A stretch of DNA of 64,000 nt from Bostrychus sinensis (taxonomy: Eukaryota; Chordata; Actinopteri; Gobiiformes; Eleotridae). Below are positions 11,507 to 23,082 of the stretch, piece by piece. Each line of letters opens with the position of its first letter. Within the stretch, counting starts at the first letter, position 1. The DNA is taken from assembly GCA_020698575.1 (NCBI GenBank), contig CM036253.1:35285219-35349218 (forward strand). The letters are read 5' to 3'. The position numbers and the translations under genes were made by a program. The notes under the pieces were generated by a model. The model searched no databases, had not been told where the DNA came from, and saw only the letters and a list, made by a program, of their open reading frames with translations.

Positions 11507-11585
11507 CTGGAACACACAAAAAACAACATGCTAATACATAATCATCATGTCAGAGATGTTTCCAAAGGTGACTGATGAGGGGCAC

Positions 11586-11655
11586 CTGTCACTGGTGACT
11601 CCCACGAGACTGTCTCCGTTCACCTCCAGGATCTGGTCTCCAGGCAGCAGGTTCC
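11586..11655 (-). CDS. stxbp4: stxbp4-like exon: PDZ1 core
   Basis: A 70-nt exon with acceptor 'ttgtttgtcag' and donor 'gtgccc'. It encodes NLLPGDQILEVNGDSLVGV, the most conserved PDZ segment (GDQILEVNG). Phase 1 in and phase 2 out join both neighbours exactly. The donor has a C at position +4 and is only moderately strong. Confidence 0.92.
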
Positions 11656-11929
11656 CTGACAAACACAGCATTGGGTTATATATGTGAACAAATGTGAGAA
11701 ACAGCCACCTCTAGAATAATATTTATATACATATACATACATATACATAAATATACATATAAATGAACTGCCAGAGGTTAGAAAATGAAGATTAAGTTAA
11801 ACAAAACTGAAAAATAATGTTCATTTGAAAATGACACAAAAAGGCCTTTTCATGAATGGCTCTCACAGCAGCACCATGCAGCGCCCTCTGGTGTGTGCCT
11901 GGTTGGTCAGGGGTTCATACAGCAACATC

Positions 11930-12190
11930 ATGACCCAAAACATAAGTCCAAGCTCTGCCAAAACAAGATAGTGAGCTTAAAAACATGGGGTGTCTCCAGA
12001 CTTAACCCCCATGGAGCTGGTTTGGGATGAACTGGACAGAAGACTGAGAGCAAAGGCACATACAAGTGCCACACATTTATGGAACTTATGAACTTTCTGA
12101 AGAATATCTGGTTTCTGTTGTTCAGATATGCCACAAGTGTCTTCAGCTGTTATCTCTGCCAAAGGTAGACACTATGATGAGTCAAAGGTT
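11930..12190 (+). pseudogene. Tc1-type transposase C-terminal remnant
   Basis: Plus-strand words corresponding to a Pro-x-Leu-Asn-Pro-type motif, 'gagctggtttgggatgaact' (a Leu-Val-Trp-Asp-Glu-Leu-Asp string) and an adjoining Lys-Ala-His stretch match the C-terminal part of a Tc1/mariner transposase. The frame is broken in several places. The inverted ends are not obvious. Confidence 0.5.
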
Positions 12191-12569
12191 TGGGGGTCAT
12201 TCACCATAAAAAGGTTGAACAAAAGACATGTAATTCTCTGTATTCTGGTACACTTGAGATGTTATTAAACTATTTTCAGCTGGCTACTACATTGTAGTAG
12301 TTGCTTCGCTACATATTTGGACATTTAACTTTTGTGTTTTCATAAATGTCAGACCCTCATGTAGTGGCTCCCCAATGCCCAGTAGAGCCCCAGCCTCTGA
12401 TAGTGTGCTGCCTGCTCCAGTACACAGAGTATCACACTGGGTTGTGAACAGACTGGTTCCAGAAAACTCCACAGGCAACACAGACTTTTGTCAGGACGTC
12501 CGGGCGTATGTATGTTATGTTATGGAGTGGTCCTGCTACCAGCATTGCATACTGTTGTTCTCTCGCCTG
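12191..12569. other. No recognised feature
   Basis: Mixed sequence between a Tc1 remnant and a dispersed repeat. Chance frames on both strands; no splice-supported exon. Confidence 0.3.
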
Positions 12570-12674
12570 TATGAATGTGTTAGTGTGAGTGTTTTGGGTG
12601 GTGGTCGGAGGGGCCTTAGACGCAGATTGGCAGCCATGCTTCTGTCAGTCTGCCCCTGGGCAGAAGTGTCCAAT
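12570..12674 (+). repeat. Dispersed fish repeat (cggaggggcc type)
   Basis: The segment with 'tggtcggaggggcctta', 'gcagattggcagccatgct' and 'tcagtctgcccctgggcag' matches a dispersed fish element I know from many loci but cannot classify. It runs into a trinucleotide tract. Confidence 0.4.
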
Positions 12675-12675
12675 G

Positions 12676-12722
<47 letters not shown>
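12676..12722. repeat. (ATT)n microsatellite
   Basis: About fifteen uninterrupted ATT units. It creates the poly-Leu stretch of a chance open frame at 12375-12776. Confidence 0.97.
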
Positions 12723-12784
12723 GCAGTGACGCCATGCTTGGGTTTGCATCATAAAATACTGCATGTCTTATTTTAGTGAGCTAT

Positions 12785-14095
12785 TTATGATCATATCTCT
12801 GCAAATATGAGGATGATCATCATCAAGACAGTTTTGCAGCTTGAGAAGTGTAGCACACATCTATGATTTCTTGTCAGTTGGCATTTATTGTGAATGACCA
12901 GACTCATGCCAGCAGCTTACATTACTGACTGCGCAGTACAATTATTTTGTGCCCTTACCATTTGCTTATATTTTCCTATGCCATAGGCTGGCTCTGGGCG
13001 CAACCAGGCACATACTGTGACAGGAGGTTGAGCCCTTGACCTCCCACACCAACAGCAGGGTAATTAAGCACTATGCTAATGGGAAGGCAGATCAGAGATT
13101 CAACATGACAGCGAATATATCCAGCATTGGTTCTGTTCTCCGCTATGCATGTGTTTATAACTAACACTCAACTGAAATTTACTGGACAACACAAAATCCA
13201 GTTCTTATGCAACACTTCCCTTCACTCCAAACGTGTTTAATTCAGTTACTTTTCACAATGCTATCAGAGTCTGGGCACGAATTAATATAAAAATGAATAT
13301 AAGGGACTCATTGGAGAGCTACTATTGAAACACTGCTGGTTCATGCAAAAATATCTTATTAAGAGTTATTACAACGTCTGAGGAATAACACAATCAAAGC
13401 TTGAACAGTAAAAAAAATTCCTCAGTACCACCAGAAGAAGCTTGTGTACCACCAGTCAGTAGGATCTGTATCACCATGGTAGTAATTGTTGATGATTGAT
13501 TAAACCTCGGCATAAACTGCAGTCTATAACTGCCACATTTATGTAACTCCTGCCCAGCAGAACACACATTCAAAAACCTACTACGGAGCTGGAGCTACTA
13601 CGGCGACATGCCATTAGCTCCAGCAGCTTATGCGGCATCTACATAATAATGCCTATGCCTGTACCACAGATTGAGAACCACTGCTCTATCCTTGACTAGG
13701 GCAAAACTATCCAAAATTAACTAAAAACTAAACCATCATCTCTAAAGCAGGACTAAATCTAGACCAAACATTTTTGACACACAGGTTGATTTGAGGCTCC
13801 ATTTGAGTTTTGCCTTGGACTGGAGTGAGGTTTTTGATCGGCTCTTTCTTTGAATCAGCTTTACATTCCTGCAAATAAAGGTGCTTTCAGCTCAATGGGT
13901 CATCAACAGTCCTCACAGTGATGGCAAAATGTAGGCTGGTCATTCATACACTACGTCCAGGTTACATCTTTGATTTTAAAAGCTCGGTTTCTGTCAGTGC
14001 CTTATCAGAGCAACCAGAATGTGAAGTTGTGTTGTCACAGTTTGAGCCACAATGGTTATTTTAAGGAGTGATTTTGATGATCACAAATTTTGGAT
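12785..14095. other. Intronic DNA, mostly unrecognised
   Basis: No exon with compatible phase found. A stretch at 12990-13100 and one ending near 13690 ('gattgagaaccactgct') look like ends of dispersed repeats; the latter resembles the hAT-like 'cagtggttctcaa' terminus. Confidence 0.35.
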
Positions 14096-14382
14096 ATGGA
14101 TGTTAGTGTCTGTCATGGACCCCTGGACCCCTCCTTGACCATATCTCCTTACCTGTCTGGACAAACCCTTCCTCACCTGCTGCCTCCTTACACACTGGAA
14201 CTCTATTACAAAATGGACTATACCCATCGGTTTGTCTGTCCTTCATGTGGTTCTCCCTGAGGTTTCTCTTTTTTCAATAGCTGTTTATGTTTTAGCTTCT
14301 CCTTGCCCAGATGGATGGATGGTTTGTTTGTCAATTGTTTTTACATTTCTATATAACAAAATAGAACTGAATTGAACATGAT
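14096..14382 (+). repeat. LINE-like 3' region
   Basis: The block 'ggttctccctgaggtttctc' followed by 'cttctccttgcccag' and ending 'aaaatagaactgaattgaa' matches the 3' untranslated tail and A/T-rich end of a common fish L2-like LINE. No coding part is present. Confidence 0.45.
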
Positions 14383-15847
14383 TCTGAGTCTTCACCTCAG
14401 AACACGAAGGGCCGGATATTAGCACAGGAGGTGGACTAGACAGTGGTGAAGAAGGGGGCCTTATCCCAATCCCTGCTCTTTAGTCTAGATGCAAAAGGGT
14501 TGGACATGGGTTTGGGCAGAAGAGGCTGAACTTGAACTGGTGCAAATCTAAGCTGGATTTGAGTGTGTTTCAAGCAACTAATAAATCAGAGAGAAGGCGC
14601 TGCTTTTAAAGGCGCACAGAGCCTCAGTCCTGCAATCGTGTCCTTCCCGGCAAAAGAAGTGCCTGGCCCTCAGAGGAGGAACCAATGATCCTGGCTAAGC
14701 TGATGGGGCAAATGCTTCTGCATAACTCTGTGCTTAGCTGTGCTCAGGGCAGTGACTGCCTCGTCCTTGCCTGACGTGGCGGTCCTCCGCATGCGCAAGG
14801 AGCACATGCCCAGCTTCACTTCCGGATCTTACCAGAGCCTCTCAACGCTGGCTAGGCTCTGTCAGGGCACCAGGCGCGGCTAACAGAGAAGCCAACAGTT
14901 TACAGTACACAGTTTACATCTTTCAGCACCGCGGACAGCGGTGACAGAGGAGCATGTCCGAAGGTGGTGGGGGTCACCAACGAATGTTTGAGTCATGACC
15001 CCAGGTCGAGAACCAAACTCGGACTGGGCCCAGGCTACAACCCTGAGCCATGCGTTCATACACAGGGAGCGTGTCTTTCCAGTTACCTAAGAGTGCTCAT
15101 GTGAATAGCAGTGCATGGCCGATGCGCACTGTTAAGAACGAGCCCACGAAGAGGATAAGTTTACCTGGGTTGAGAGAGGTGACGAAAGGGGCTGGTTACT
15201 ACAGGCTCAAAATGTAGAGCCATATTTAAGTGCAGTCAGCCAAACTTGAGGGGAATTATCAATTTTGGACTTTTAAAACACCAAGGAATCGGGAGTTAGA
15301 CATGGCTCATGCAGTTTATAGGCTCTGCAGTAAAGTAACATTACTGCAGCAACATAACTCTACAGATCTCTGTTGTTTCTTCACAAAAACATGACAAGAT
15401 GTAGGCTAGATAAGCCATAGCTGCCAGTTAAGGCAGGTAATAAGGTTATATTAAAAGTAGTTAAAATGTGTATTATTTTTTGTACCAATTGCCGTTATTG
15501 CCATGTTGGTTAGGTTATATCCCTCACAGCCAATATAAAACATTCATTTAGTAAACTTGTTTGACTCTATGCTTTGTTCAAAATGTATCGGGATACGTTT
15601 CATATCGTGACCCCTGTATCGGGTTAAGTATCGTATGGTGAGGTTGTTGGAAATACCCAGCCCTAATCTGTGGGCTGTGGTGCACAACAGCGTGTCCACC
15701 AAGCTGGCTTGTAAAAACTGATCTAAAATTAGCTTATGTGAAAGGTTTGAGGGTGTAAAGCATGCAACTGGCTAAATGCTGCTCAGTCTAAAAGGCAGAA
15801 GGACAGTAGTCAGTGGAGCTGATGAGGCACACGCCCAGGCCCCTCAC
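14383..15847. other. Intronic DNA with GC-rich patch
   Basis: Between 14.6 and 15.1 kb there is a GC-richer patch containing 'cgcatgcgc' (an NRF1-like palindrome) and 'cttccgg' (ETS-like), and on the minus strand a donor 'gtaaga' at about 14.83 kb. This could be a weak promoter, but I could not build a coding exon on it. The rest is unrecognised. Confidence 0.25.
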
Positions 15848-15919
15848 CTGTCTGCAGCTGTGAGACGGAGCTCTCCGCTGGAGTACATGGATCCCGCGCC
15901 TTTTCCAATCTCACTCATT
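15848..15919 (-). CDS. Candidate exon 2 of a transcript starting at 17.5 kb
   Basis: A 72-nt minus-strand exon with acceptor 'tttattcttaag' and strong donor 'gtgagg'. It joins the 17.4-kb exon in frame and encodes MSEIGKGAGSMYSSGELRLT plus AAD. It ends carrying AG, the phase accepted by the 11506 and 6178 acceptors. I do not recognise the peptide. It may be an alternative N-terminus of the PDZ gene or an unrelated small gene. Confidence 0.35.
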
Positions 15920-16857
15920 CTTAAGAATAAATGACAGTTAAAATTATAGCACTCAATAACCTAAATAATATTAATTTTAATGTTATTATGACAAAAAGCT
16001 AACAGAGCACGCAGGAAATAGTCCTTCCCCGTCTCTTATGTTCTCTGAAACACTTTGTTTAACTCCAATAATGTTTGCTGTATGAGTGCTTTAATGACAC
16101 CAGCTCCATGCCCATCTCCCCCACACCACGCCTGGCTTTAGACCAGTCCTCCCCTTTATTGTAGACTGACACACCCTGTGGCGGTGGTGCCAGGCCCTGG
16201 TGGAGACATTCTGAACACATGCCAAAAAAGTTGCGGCAACGTCACCTCCTTCTTTGCACTAAGTGGAAGATCAGGCTCAAGGTGTTTGTCTTTGTCTTTT
16301 GGTGTTTTCACTGCATTATACAGTATATGTGTTCAGACTAAAACAGAAACTGCACCAGTGATGGTTCAGGACAGCTGTGAGTGATTTGAATGAGTGAATG
16401 TAGGGAATGTAACTTTTGCTGATGATGTAAAAATCAAACAATGAACCACCGTGTACAGACTGAGATAATGAGATGAGAATCACATAACTGCTTTTTCTGC
16501 ACATTTTGACACTATTAGCACAGTAATGATTCAGGCTTTGTGGTCACGTGAAATTCAGAAAGACAGCTGTATGGTTGTGCCATTTGAACTTATAATAAAT
16601 GTAATTGTTAAAGGTTGTGAATGTATTGGCCCAAAGCAAATGGTAAAGGCTATTGTTATTAGTTGCTCATTTCAGAATTCATCTAATGAGCCATATTGTG
16701 TTTTTGTTTTTTTGTCTTTTTGAGATAGTGTAGGACACCTTTGCATTAGCATTTCACATTTTAACTAATAATGTATATGAACTAAATATGTTTTCTATTT
16801 CACTTTGCAGAAAACACAGAAATTAGGTGTCTGATGCCTCCTGCTGGCCACGGCGGG

Positions 16858-17049
16858 GAATGGACAGAGCATAAAATGGCTATTTAGCATGGCTATTAGC
16901 AACATGATGCTAACAGCTGACTGCTTTGTAGTAACGTCAATTTAGGAATGAAACAAATTATAACTCCAGGTCTGTTTTTGAGGCGAAGACAACATTATAA
17001 AATAGTTAAAAGTTCAAAAAAGTCACTTTTTCAGAATAGGGACCTTTAA
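16858..17049 (+). mobile_element. MITE-like copy, 'gggacctttaa' family (copy 2)
   Basis: It shares 'ttagcatggctattagcaac', 'ccaggtctgtttttg', 'gaagacaacattataa' and the end 'cagaatagggacctttaa' with the copy at 18746-19103. No coding capacity. Confidence 0.6.
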
Positions 17050-17406
17050 AAACACTATACAGTATTTTCAATGTTTAGAAAAGTATTAGCCACCAAAATC
17101 TTTGTCTAAAGTCCAAACAAGATGATTTGGACAAATGACAACACAACTGACAACAAGTGTAGTGTTTTCAACGATGGCGAAACACCGAGCTAAACCATCA
17201 ATGAAGAGCCTGGAGTTTTGTTTGTAGCCTTTAATTCTCTTCACAGAATGGTGAAAACTGTAATATAAATGCACACTCTCAGTGCACAGAGTGACTGCAC
17301 ATACAAAACAGAGTGCATCAAATTTTACAAACATTGTGCCTTAGCACAGCAAAATATTACAAAGATCTTAACTTATGCACATTATCCAATGCATTAGCAC
17401 ACTTAC

Positions 17407-17480
17407 GGCATTCCCTGCTCAATGCTTCTTCGTGGATGACGACAGATTAAAATGCGTTCCCATGCCAGCGTCTTGCACAT
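17407..17480 (-). CDS. Candidate first coding exon inside the PDZ gene
   Basis: The minus-strand ATG at 17480 opens a 74-nt reading frame (MCKTLAWERILICRHPRR...) that runs to a strong donor 'gtaagt'. It carries two bases into the next exon, and the 15919 acceptor completes the codon in frame. ETS-type boxes lie just upstream. I do not recognise the product; the frame could also be a 5' leader with a small upstream ORF. Confidence 0.35.
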
Positions 17481-17504
17481 GGACCTCTGTTTACAACTCA
17501 AAAC

Positions 17505-17540
17505 CGGAACCGAAGTGCCACACCGGAAACCGGAAGTAGT
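17505..17540 (-). promoter_or_regulatory. Cluster of ETS/GABP-type boxes
   Basis: Three CCGGAA cores occur within about 35 bp, the last a full CCGGAAGT at 17530-17537. On the minus strand this is ACTTCCGG, the usual arrangement just upstream of the start site of TATA-less vertebrate promoters. It lies 25-60 bp upstream of the ATG at 17480. Confidence 0.45.
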
Positions 17541-18557
17541 GTTTAGCGGAGATATTTTTAACTAAAACCATACAAAACCATGAAATATTTATCCAAACTT
17601 TTTACTTTTTAACAATTATTTAACATTTTAAAACAATTTAAATAAATTAACTTATTTATTAAAGAAGATAAGTGCCTTAAGGGCAACACAGACAGAATAC
17701 TTATGCATGCTATCCGTAAGTGGGTACAGGACTTTAACATGCTGCTCAGTGCTAATCTATTTACAAGCACAAGATAAAGGCTTCAAGCTACAGAGTCATA
17801 CGATGCTTATGACTATGTTACTATGCAGGGTATAGACATTGTTTTAGCTATGGTTGTCACATATTCTGATTGTGGGACACAAATTTGAACCTGATCATTA
17901 TTGTGTTTTTTTTTTTATTATTATGACCCACTTTTTATAAAAAGTGCATCCAAGCATCAGTGTGCAGTGCTCTAGTCTTTTGTCTCAGTGAATCAAAGCA
18001 CATAAATATGATCAACATTTCTGCATATTAATTTTGGGTCCTACTCCTCCTCTGTGGCCCATATCTGTCACTGGAGCAGGGAAAATAGGCCAGGCCAAAG
18101 TTATGATGAGATTTATTAAAGTTTAATATTCACTTGAGAGAAGGCCTAAAAATATGTGTTCAGTCAGAGCACACCGCATCAGTCTGACAGTCTCACTCAC
18201 TCACCACACATCCGAAGTGGGCTTTATATTCATTGTCAATTCAGAGAGCAGTGTGACAAATCAAAGCAGAGGACATCAGTGGCCTCAATTCAATCCCACT
18301 TTCTTCATTTAAACATAATTTACTGCAGCTATTCCCAAAGTCAAGAGAGTCGCGGCCCCCTTAAATAAAAAAAAAACTCACGCAGACCCCCATCTATAGG
18401 ACATCCCTCTATTTAAACGACTTTTTTCTCCATATATTTCTATAAAAACATTATAAAAACACTGACTGTTGTCTAAAATTTGTTTTAAAGTCATATTTTT
18501 TAACAAGTATATAAATGTAATTAATTTCAAACTTAATTTCTTCTTATTGACAGCCTC

Positions 18558-18577
18558 TGGGGGGGGGGGGGGGGGGT
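18558..18577. repeat. Poly-G tract
   Basis: About 20 consecutive G in the plus strand, a potential G-quadruplex or assembly-sensitive run. Confidence 0.9.
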
Positions 18578-18594
18578 TCATGAATACTGAACAA

Positions 18595-18745
18595 ACACCT
18601 GTCCCATGTAGGAAGTGTAAGGTTTTTGGAGCCAGAAAAGGGAAGGAGACAACGACAGTATGCAATGCTGGGAGTGGGGCTTGAGCCGCCAACCTGCAGG
18701 TTAGTGGGCAAGCATCTCTACCAACTGAGCTACTGCCGCCCCAAA
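18595..18745 (-). repeat. tRNA-derived SINE (family A)
   Basis: Read on the minus strand it begins 'gggcggcagtagctcagttg', with an A box (TAGCTCAGTTGGTAGAG) and a degenerate B box near 'ggttggcggctcaagcc'. It then runs into a tRNA-unrelated body with a 'tgtcgttgtctcc' motif. The same head occurs at 25.0-25.13 kb, and a copy of the body at 37.2 kb. It is a SINE, not a functional tRNA. Confidence 0.7.
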
Positions 18746-19103
18746 TGGATGGACTGAGCATGATATAGTCGCTAATTAGCACAGCTATTAGAAACATGAA
18801 GTTAACTGCTAGATAATTGAGCTGACTGCCTCGTATTGGCTTCGGTCTAAGCACTGAAAGAATCAGAACAAGTCTGGGGACGCTGTATGTGCTTTAGAAA
18901 GGAGCAGGAGGGCTTCCTGGAGAAGGCGGGGCTTCATGTGTCTACTCTCAGCCCTTAAGAAAGGCAGGGCCTCAGCATACAGGATTACTCAAACATGTGT
19001 AAATAAAACATCATACCCCTCCAGGTCTGTTTTTGTGGAGGAGACAACATTATAACAGGGTTAAAAGAGAGGAAAAGTCCAGTTAGCAGAATAGAAGACC
19101 TTT
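18746..19103 (+). mobile_element. MITE-like copy, 'gggacctttaa' family (copy 3)
   Basis: The longest of four related copies. It starts near 'gactgagcatgatatagtcg', contains 'gctttagaaaggagcagg', 'ggcttcctgg' and 'gaggagacaacattataa', and ends 'cagaatagaagaccttta'. No transposase. Confidence 0.6.
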
Positions 19104-19967
19104 AATTTATTTTAATTGTGTTCTAAAAGACATGTACATGCTCACTCCACACCTCCCAAAACTGCAGCAGAGCTATTTGTGTGGCCGACAGTGGCTTTTC
19201 AAAACATGGCGAGAGGAGAGCAGCAGTAGAAGTGCCCAGTGAGCCGGTGAACGGGTCTCAGGCAGCAGGTCTGTCTCTGTCTTTGAGTGGCTTGACTCTT
19301 GGCTTGCGTTGTGTGTGCATGCATTCGCACAGACCACTATGGGACAGCAAAGCTGATCAGGTGCAGCTGTGCATTCAAACAAACTCCTCCGGGCACATAT
19401 GACTGTGTGGGACAGTGTTATTACAACAGACTCTGGTTGTACTAGGCTCTATGGACCAAATAAAAACCAAAACATGATAAACGTGTCTTCCTCTACAGGT
19501 TATTAGCATTAAGTAGCCTATTCTGGCAAAAAATAAACATATTTTCAGTCCATGAATAATCATTTAGAATAATCTTTCAATAGTGACCAAAATGATCCTG
19601 ATTAAGATTATTTCCATAATGGAGCAGCTCTAGTCTGTGCAGCAAGTTACATACCTGTGTAAGTAATAATGTGCTTGGCTTGTGACTAAACCTACTCTTT
19701 GTGCTGATAAATCACAGGAACCTGCAGAAAAAACCCTCAGATCCTTCAAAATCTAAAATGGCCCTGAATGGAGGCTAAGGCAGGCCATGTCACACTAAAC
19801 GAGCTGAAATGATGGGTTGTCTTACTGATATCCAAGTGTGTGCAAAACTATTGTTCCCCAGTGGCAGGAGTCAGTCTTCTGTCTCCATCATTCTGCACAT
19901 CTCCCTCATGTCAACTGAAATATTAAATCAAAACTGTGCATAGGCACCCTATTAATAAAGAACTTAC

Positions 19968-20063
19968 CATCACATGCAGCCAGGCCGCCAGGTAGAATGC
20001 GTTTGACGTAGACTCCAAACTCCTCTCCTGTTAGCTCCTTCACTCCGCCGATAACTTTGATTC
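19968..20063 (-). CDS. stxbp4: stxbp4-like exon: PDZ1 first strands
   Basis: A 96-nt exon with acceptor 'gtgccatcag' and donor 'gtaagt', phase 1 in and phase 1 out. It encodes IKVIGGVKELTGEEFGVYVK and RILPGGLAACD. Together with the end of the previous exon it makes GLGIKVIGG, in which GLGI is the PDZ carboxylate-binding loop. A minisatellite begins only about 70 bp upstream (in transcript sense) of its acceptor. Confidence 0.93.
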
Positions 20064-20127
20064 CTGATGGCACATGAAAACAAAAAAACATTTCACATTA
20101 AGAATGGAATAGGTTTACATACATATA

Positions 20128-20492
20128 TGTACCAGTCCTACACTGGACACCTAAGGGTCCTACACTTGTCCTCTAAGGGTCCTACACTGGTCACCTCAGG
20201 GTCCCACACTGGTCAAATCAAGGTCCTACACTGGTCACCTCAGGGTCCTACATTCGTCACCTCAGGGTCCTACACTGGTCACCTCAGGGTCCTACACTGG
20301 TCACCTCAGGGTCCCACACTGGTCAAATCAAGGTCCTACACTGGTCACCTCAGGGTCCTACATTCGTCACCTCAGGGTCCCACACTGGCCCTGGTCACCT
20401 CAGGGTCCTACACTAGTCACCTCAGTGTTTCACACCAGCCCTGGTCACCTCAGGGTCCTACACTGGTCACCTCAGGGTCTACTACCCTTCTA
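20128..20492. repeat. 22-bp minisatellite
   Basis: About 16 copies of a unit reading 'ggtcctacactggtcacct' plus 'cag', with variants (cattcg, aaatcaag, cacactggcc) that recur in a fixed order, which implies block duplication. Because 22 is not a multiple of 3 and no frame contains a stop, it creates a false 145-codon frame on the plus strand. Confidence 0.93.
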
Positions 20493-21059
20493 CCTAGTAG
20501 GTAACAGTGAAACCTTTTAATTGTTTTCCTCAAACATCTTCAAGCCACACCCACTTCACTCCCTCAGCCCAAGCTGGCATTGCAAACAACGTAGTTTCAG
20601 AGTAGCACCAGGAAAACAGGAAACAGGCACCAAGTGTCAATATCAACTACCACAACACTAAACAGCAGTACATCAAGAAGTTAATTCTTGAGAGGGAGAA
20701 ATGTAATGTAATTTGCAATACCGAGCAGACAACATGCAGAAGTTGAAGGCCTGGGGCTCAGTGGCCAGAGTTTTGTGTTTAGACGGTGAGTAGTCTGTGA
20801 AACAAGAGAGGGGAGACCAGCATTAGCCGTGGAGCAGCAAATGCTCTGACACTCTCAGTGTAAATTTACGCTTTTAAACCACAACGATCTGCTTCAGCAA
20901 CACCCCCGCTGTAAATTCAGGGTAAGCCTTCCTCTGACTAAAGCCCTCTACACACAGTGCTGCCTCCTTTGGGTTCTCATAAATAAAGTTAGGATGATTT
21001 GAGTTTAGACATGAGAGGTGAATTTCTGAGTGCTTGTTCTGAACAGTGAGAGTAGACAA

Positions 21060-21310
21060 AGCGGGCTATGATGGCTAATTAGCACAGCTGTTAACAACAT
21101 GATAAGATAAAAGATACATAAATGAGCTGCCTGCAATTGAAGCACTTAAATTATTAGTATGCGCATTCGAAGGTCTGGTGACGATGTTTATGTGAAAAGG
21201 GCTTTAGAAATGTGCAGGAGCGCTTCCTGGGGATGGCGGATTATATAAGTCTGATGTAGAGTGGTGAAACCAAGCATTTTCAGCTTTTGAGAAATCATAT
21301 TTTATAATAT
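21060..21310 (+). mobile_element. MITE-like copy, 'gggacctttaa' family (copy 4)
   Basis: It contains 'ggctaattagcacagctgtt', 'gggctttagaaatgtgcagg', 'gcttcctggggatgg' and 'agcattttcagctttt', as in copies 1 and 3. Its right end is missing. Confidence 0.5.
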
Positions 21311-21439
21311 CCTGTCAGAGTCTTATAGCCATCTGCTGAAATGCAGCAGATTCATGACCATTGTAGATCTCTGATTTGAATTCACATTGTCAAATGTCTC
21401 CTGTTTCTGTAGGAACTAAATGTACTAAAAGACATCTAA

Positions 21440-22147
21440 CCCCAAAATTCCACTGCAAGCGGAAGCGCCGCACCGTGAAGCGCCAGCGGCTGACAGCGCT
21501 GACCCGCGCCCACTGGAAGCGTTTTGTAACAGCAGCGCAGCGCCGCGGAGCTCTGAGCAGCTGGGGGAGCATGTGCAGGAATTGCGAGATTGCGCGATAA
21601 AGGCCTCCAATAAAGACGGGAACGTGACCAAAACAATCTTCATTCACCAGAAGAATGACAGAAAACAACAGTTTAACTCCTCATCCATGGCTCTTTGACT
21701 GTTGTACAAACTGAATTACTTGTGACCTGAACTGTCAGCCTCTGGTGCAAAAGGAAGGGTCACAAGTGCAACAGGATGTGACTTGATTTAAGAATGTGCA
21801 TGTGTATATATAACAGATTTTATTAACAATAAATTTACATGTATTGTACATTTTTACAACCACATAAGCATATATATTAATACCATAATTAAAAGTTATG
21901 TAATCCGTGTATGGCGTAGTTTTTTTTTTTTTTTTTTTACATTTATTGTGAAAATCCAGAAGTTACACTCGTTCAGTATCCGGTTTGGCGTGATCTGATC
22001 TGTGTTGATTGATGTGGACTGGGAGCACCGTCGCAGGAAAATACAACTGGGGTGTATCTCCGGCGGTGGAAACACTGTCATTCACTAGAAAGGAAGTGTA
22101 TTTGAAGCGCAGTGTGTGGCGCTCATGCTTGCAGTGGAATTTGGGGG
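21440..22147. mobile_element. MITE with TAA target duplication
   Basis: The inverted ends are 'ccccaaaattccactgcaag' on the left and, from the right on the opposite strand, 'cccccaaattccactgcaag'. TAA flanks both sides, the duplication expected for PIF/Harbinger elements. The GC-rich left arm (21450-21600) and the right arm carry 'gaagcgc' type subterminal repeats. The 708-bp interior holds no transposase. Confidence 0.75.
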
Positions 22148-22542
22148 TAAATGAATATGCAGAAGTAGCCTAATTGTGGTACAGCATTTTCTTTGTAATT
22201 GACTTGCAACATAAGGGGAGCAATAGAACTCATCTGAGAAGGCTCAAATTGCTACAAGAAGGTCAGGAGTCTGTAAGCAGTGAAAGGTGGCAACTTTATA
22301 AGAAGCAGTCATTATGTGCATAGGGTGAATTCTGCAGCTGCTGCCTCCTAGTGGCACCACAATGGCAGGCATTCTCCCATGTGGCTCAGTTAAAATATAT
22401 TCACACAGCAGTGTATGAAGTTATTTCTAATATTATATTATTATATTAAAGAAAAAAATAATATGCCAAAAAAAAAAAAAAAAATCAGCCATACTATGGT
22501 GGTCCCAAGCCTGGATAAATGTGTGGAGGGGGACTAAATAGA

Positions 22543-22690
22543 TCAATAAATACTTTATTCATCCTCAAAGGGAAATTCAAACGTCCTGTAGTCCTTACTG
22601 TTCAAACACACAATAGAATAAACAAATGAATAAATCGTCAATATAAAAAGATAGAGACAATTAAAAACACAGTCTCACAGACTATATTGG
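22543..22690 (-). repeat. LINE 3' tail
   Basis: The text 'tactttattcatcctcaaag' followed by 'ggaaattcaa' is the reverse complement of the usual fish LINE terminus ('...gaggatgaataaagta'). It is a 5'-truncated non-LTR copy lying on the minus strand. Confidence 0.55.
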
Positions 22691-23082
22691 CATTATGGCA
22701 TTGGAACGCCATCCAGAGTAAAACCTATGCCAAACTACCAATATGAATAATTCAGTATGAAGGCCCCTTGAAAAAAGGGAGCAGCTGAATGGGACTGGCC
22801 CTAGTTAGTGGCCCTTCTCGAATATATTTTTCAGTGTGTAGCCCTCAATGAAAAAATTTAGGACATCCCTGTATTACACTATGAATGCATTTTGTGTCAT
22901 ACAATATTTCATTTTATGCATTTCTGCTTCAAAGCCCAATGCTGCAGCTACTGTAGCCCACAGACAGAGCCCACAGGGGGTTAGTGACCTGAGCCTGGAG
23001 CCCCCCCTCTCTCATGTTAACAAAACACAGCCTAGAGAGTTGCACAAGATGTTCAGCTCACTTCAGGCTGTTCCAGGAGACT

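Noticed and set aside
18660..18745. A functional tRNA gene
   Set aside because: The A and B boxes are present, but the acceptor-stem pairing is absent and the sequence continues into a SINE body also found at 25.0 and 37.2 kb.
20067..20504. 145-codon plus-strand frame
   Set aside because: It is the 22-bp minisatellite read through; the protein pattern repeats with the DNA unit and there is no other support.
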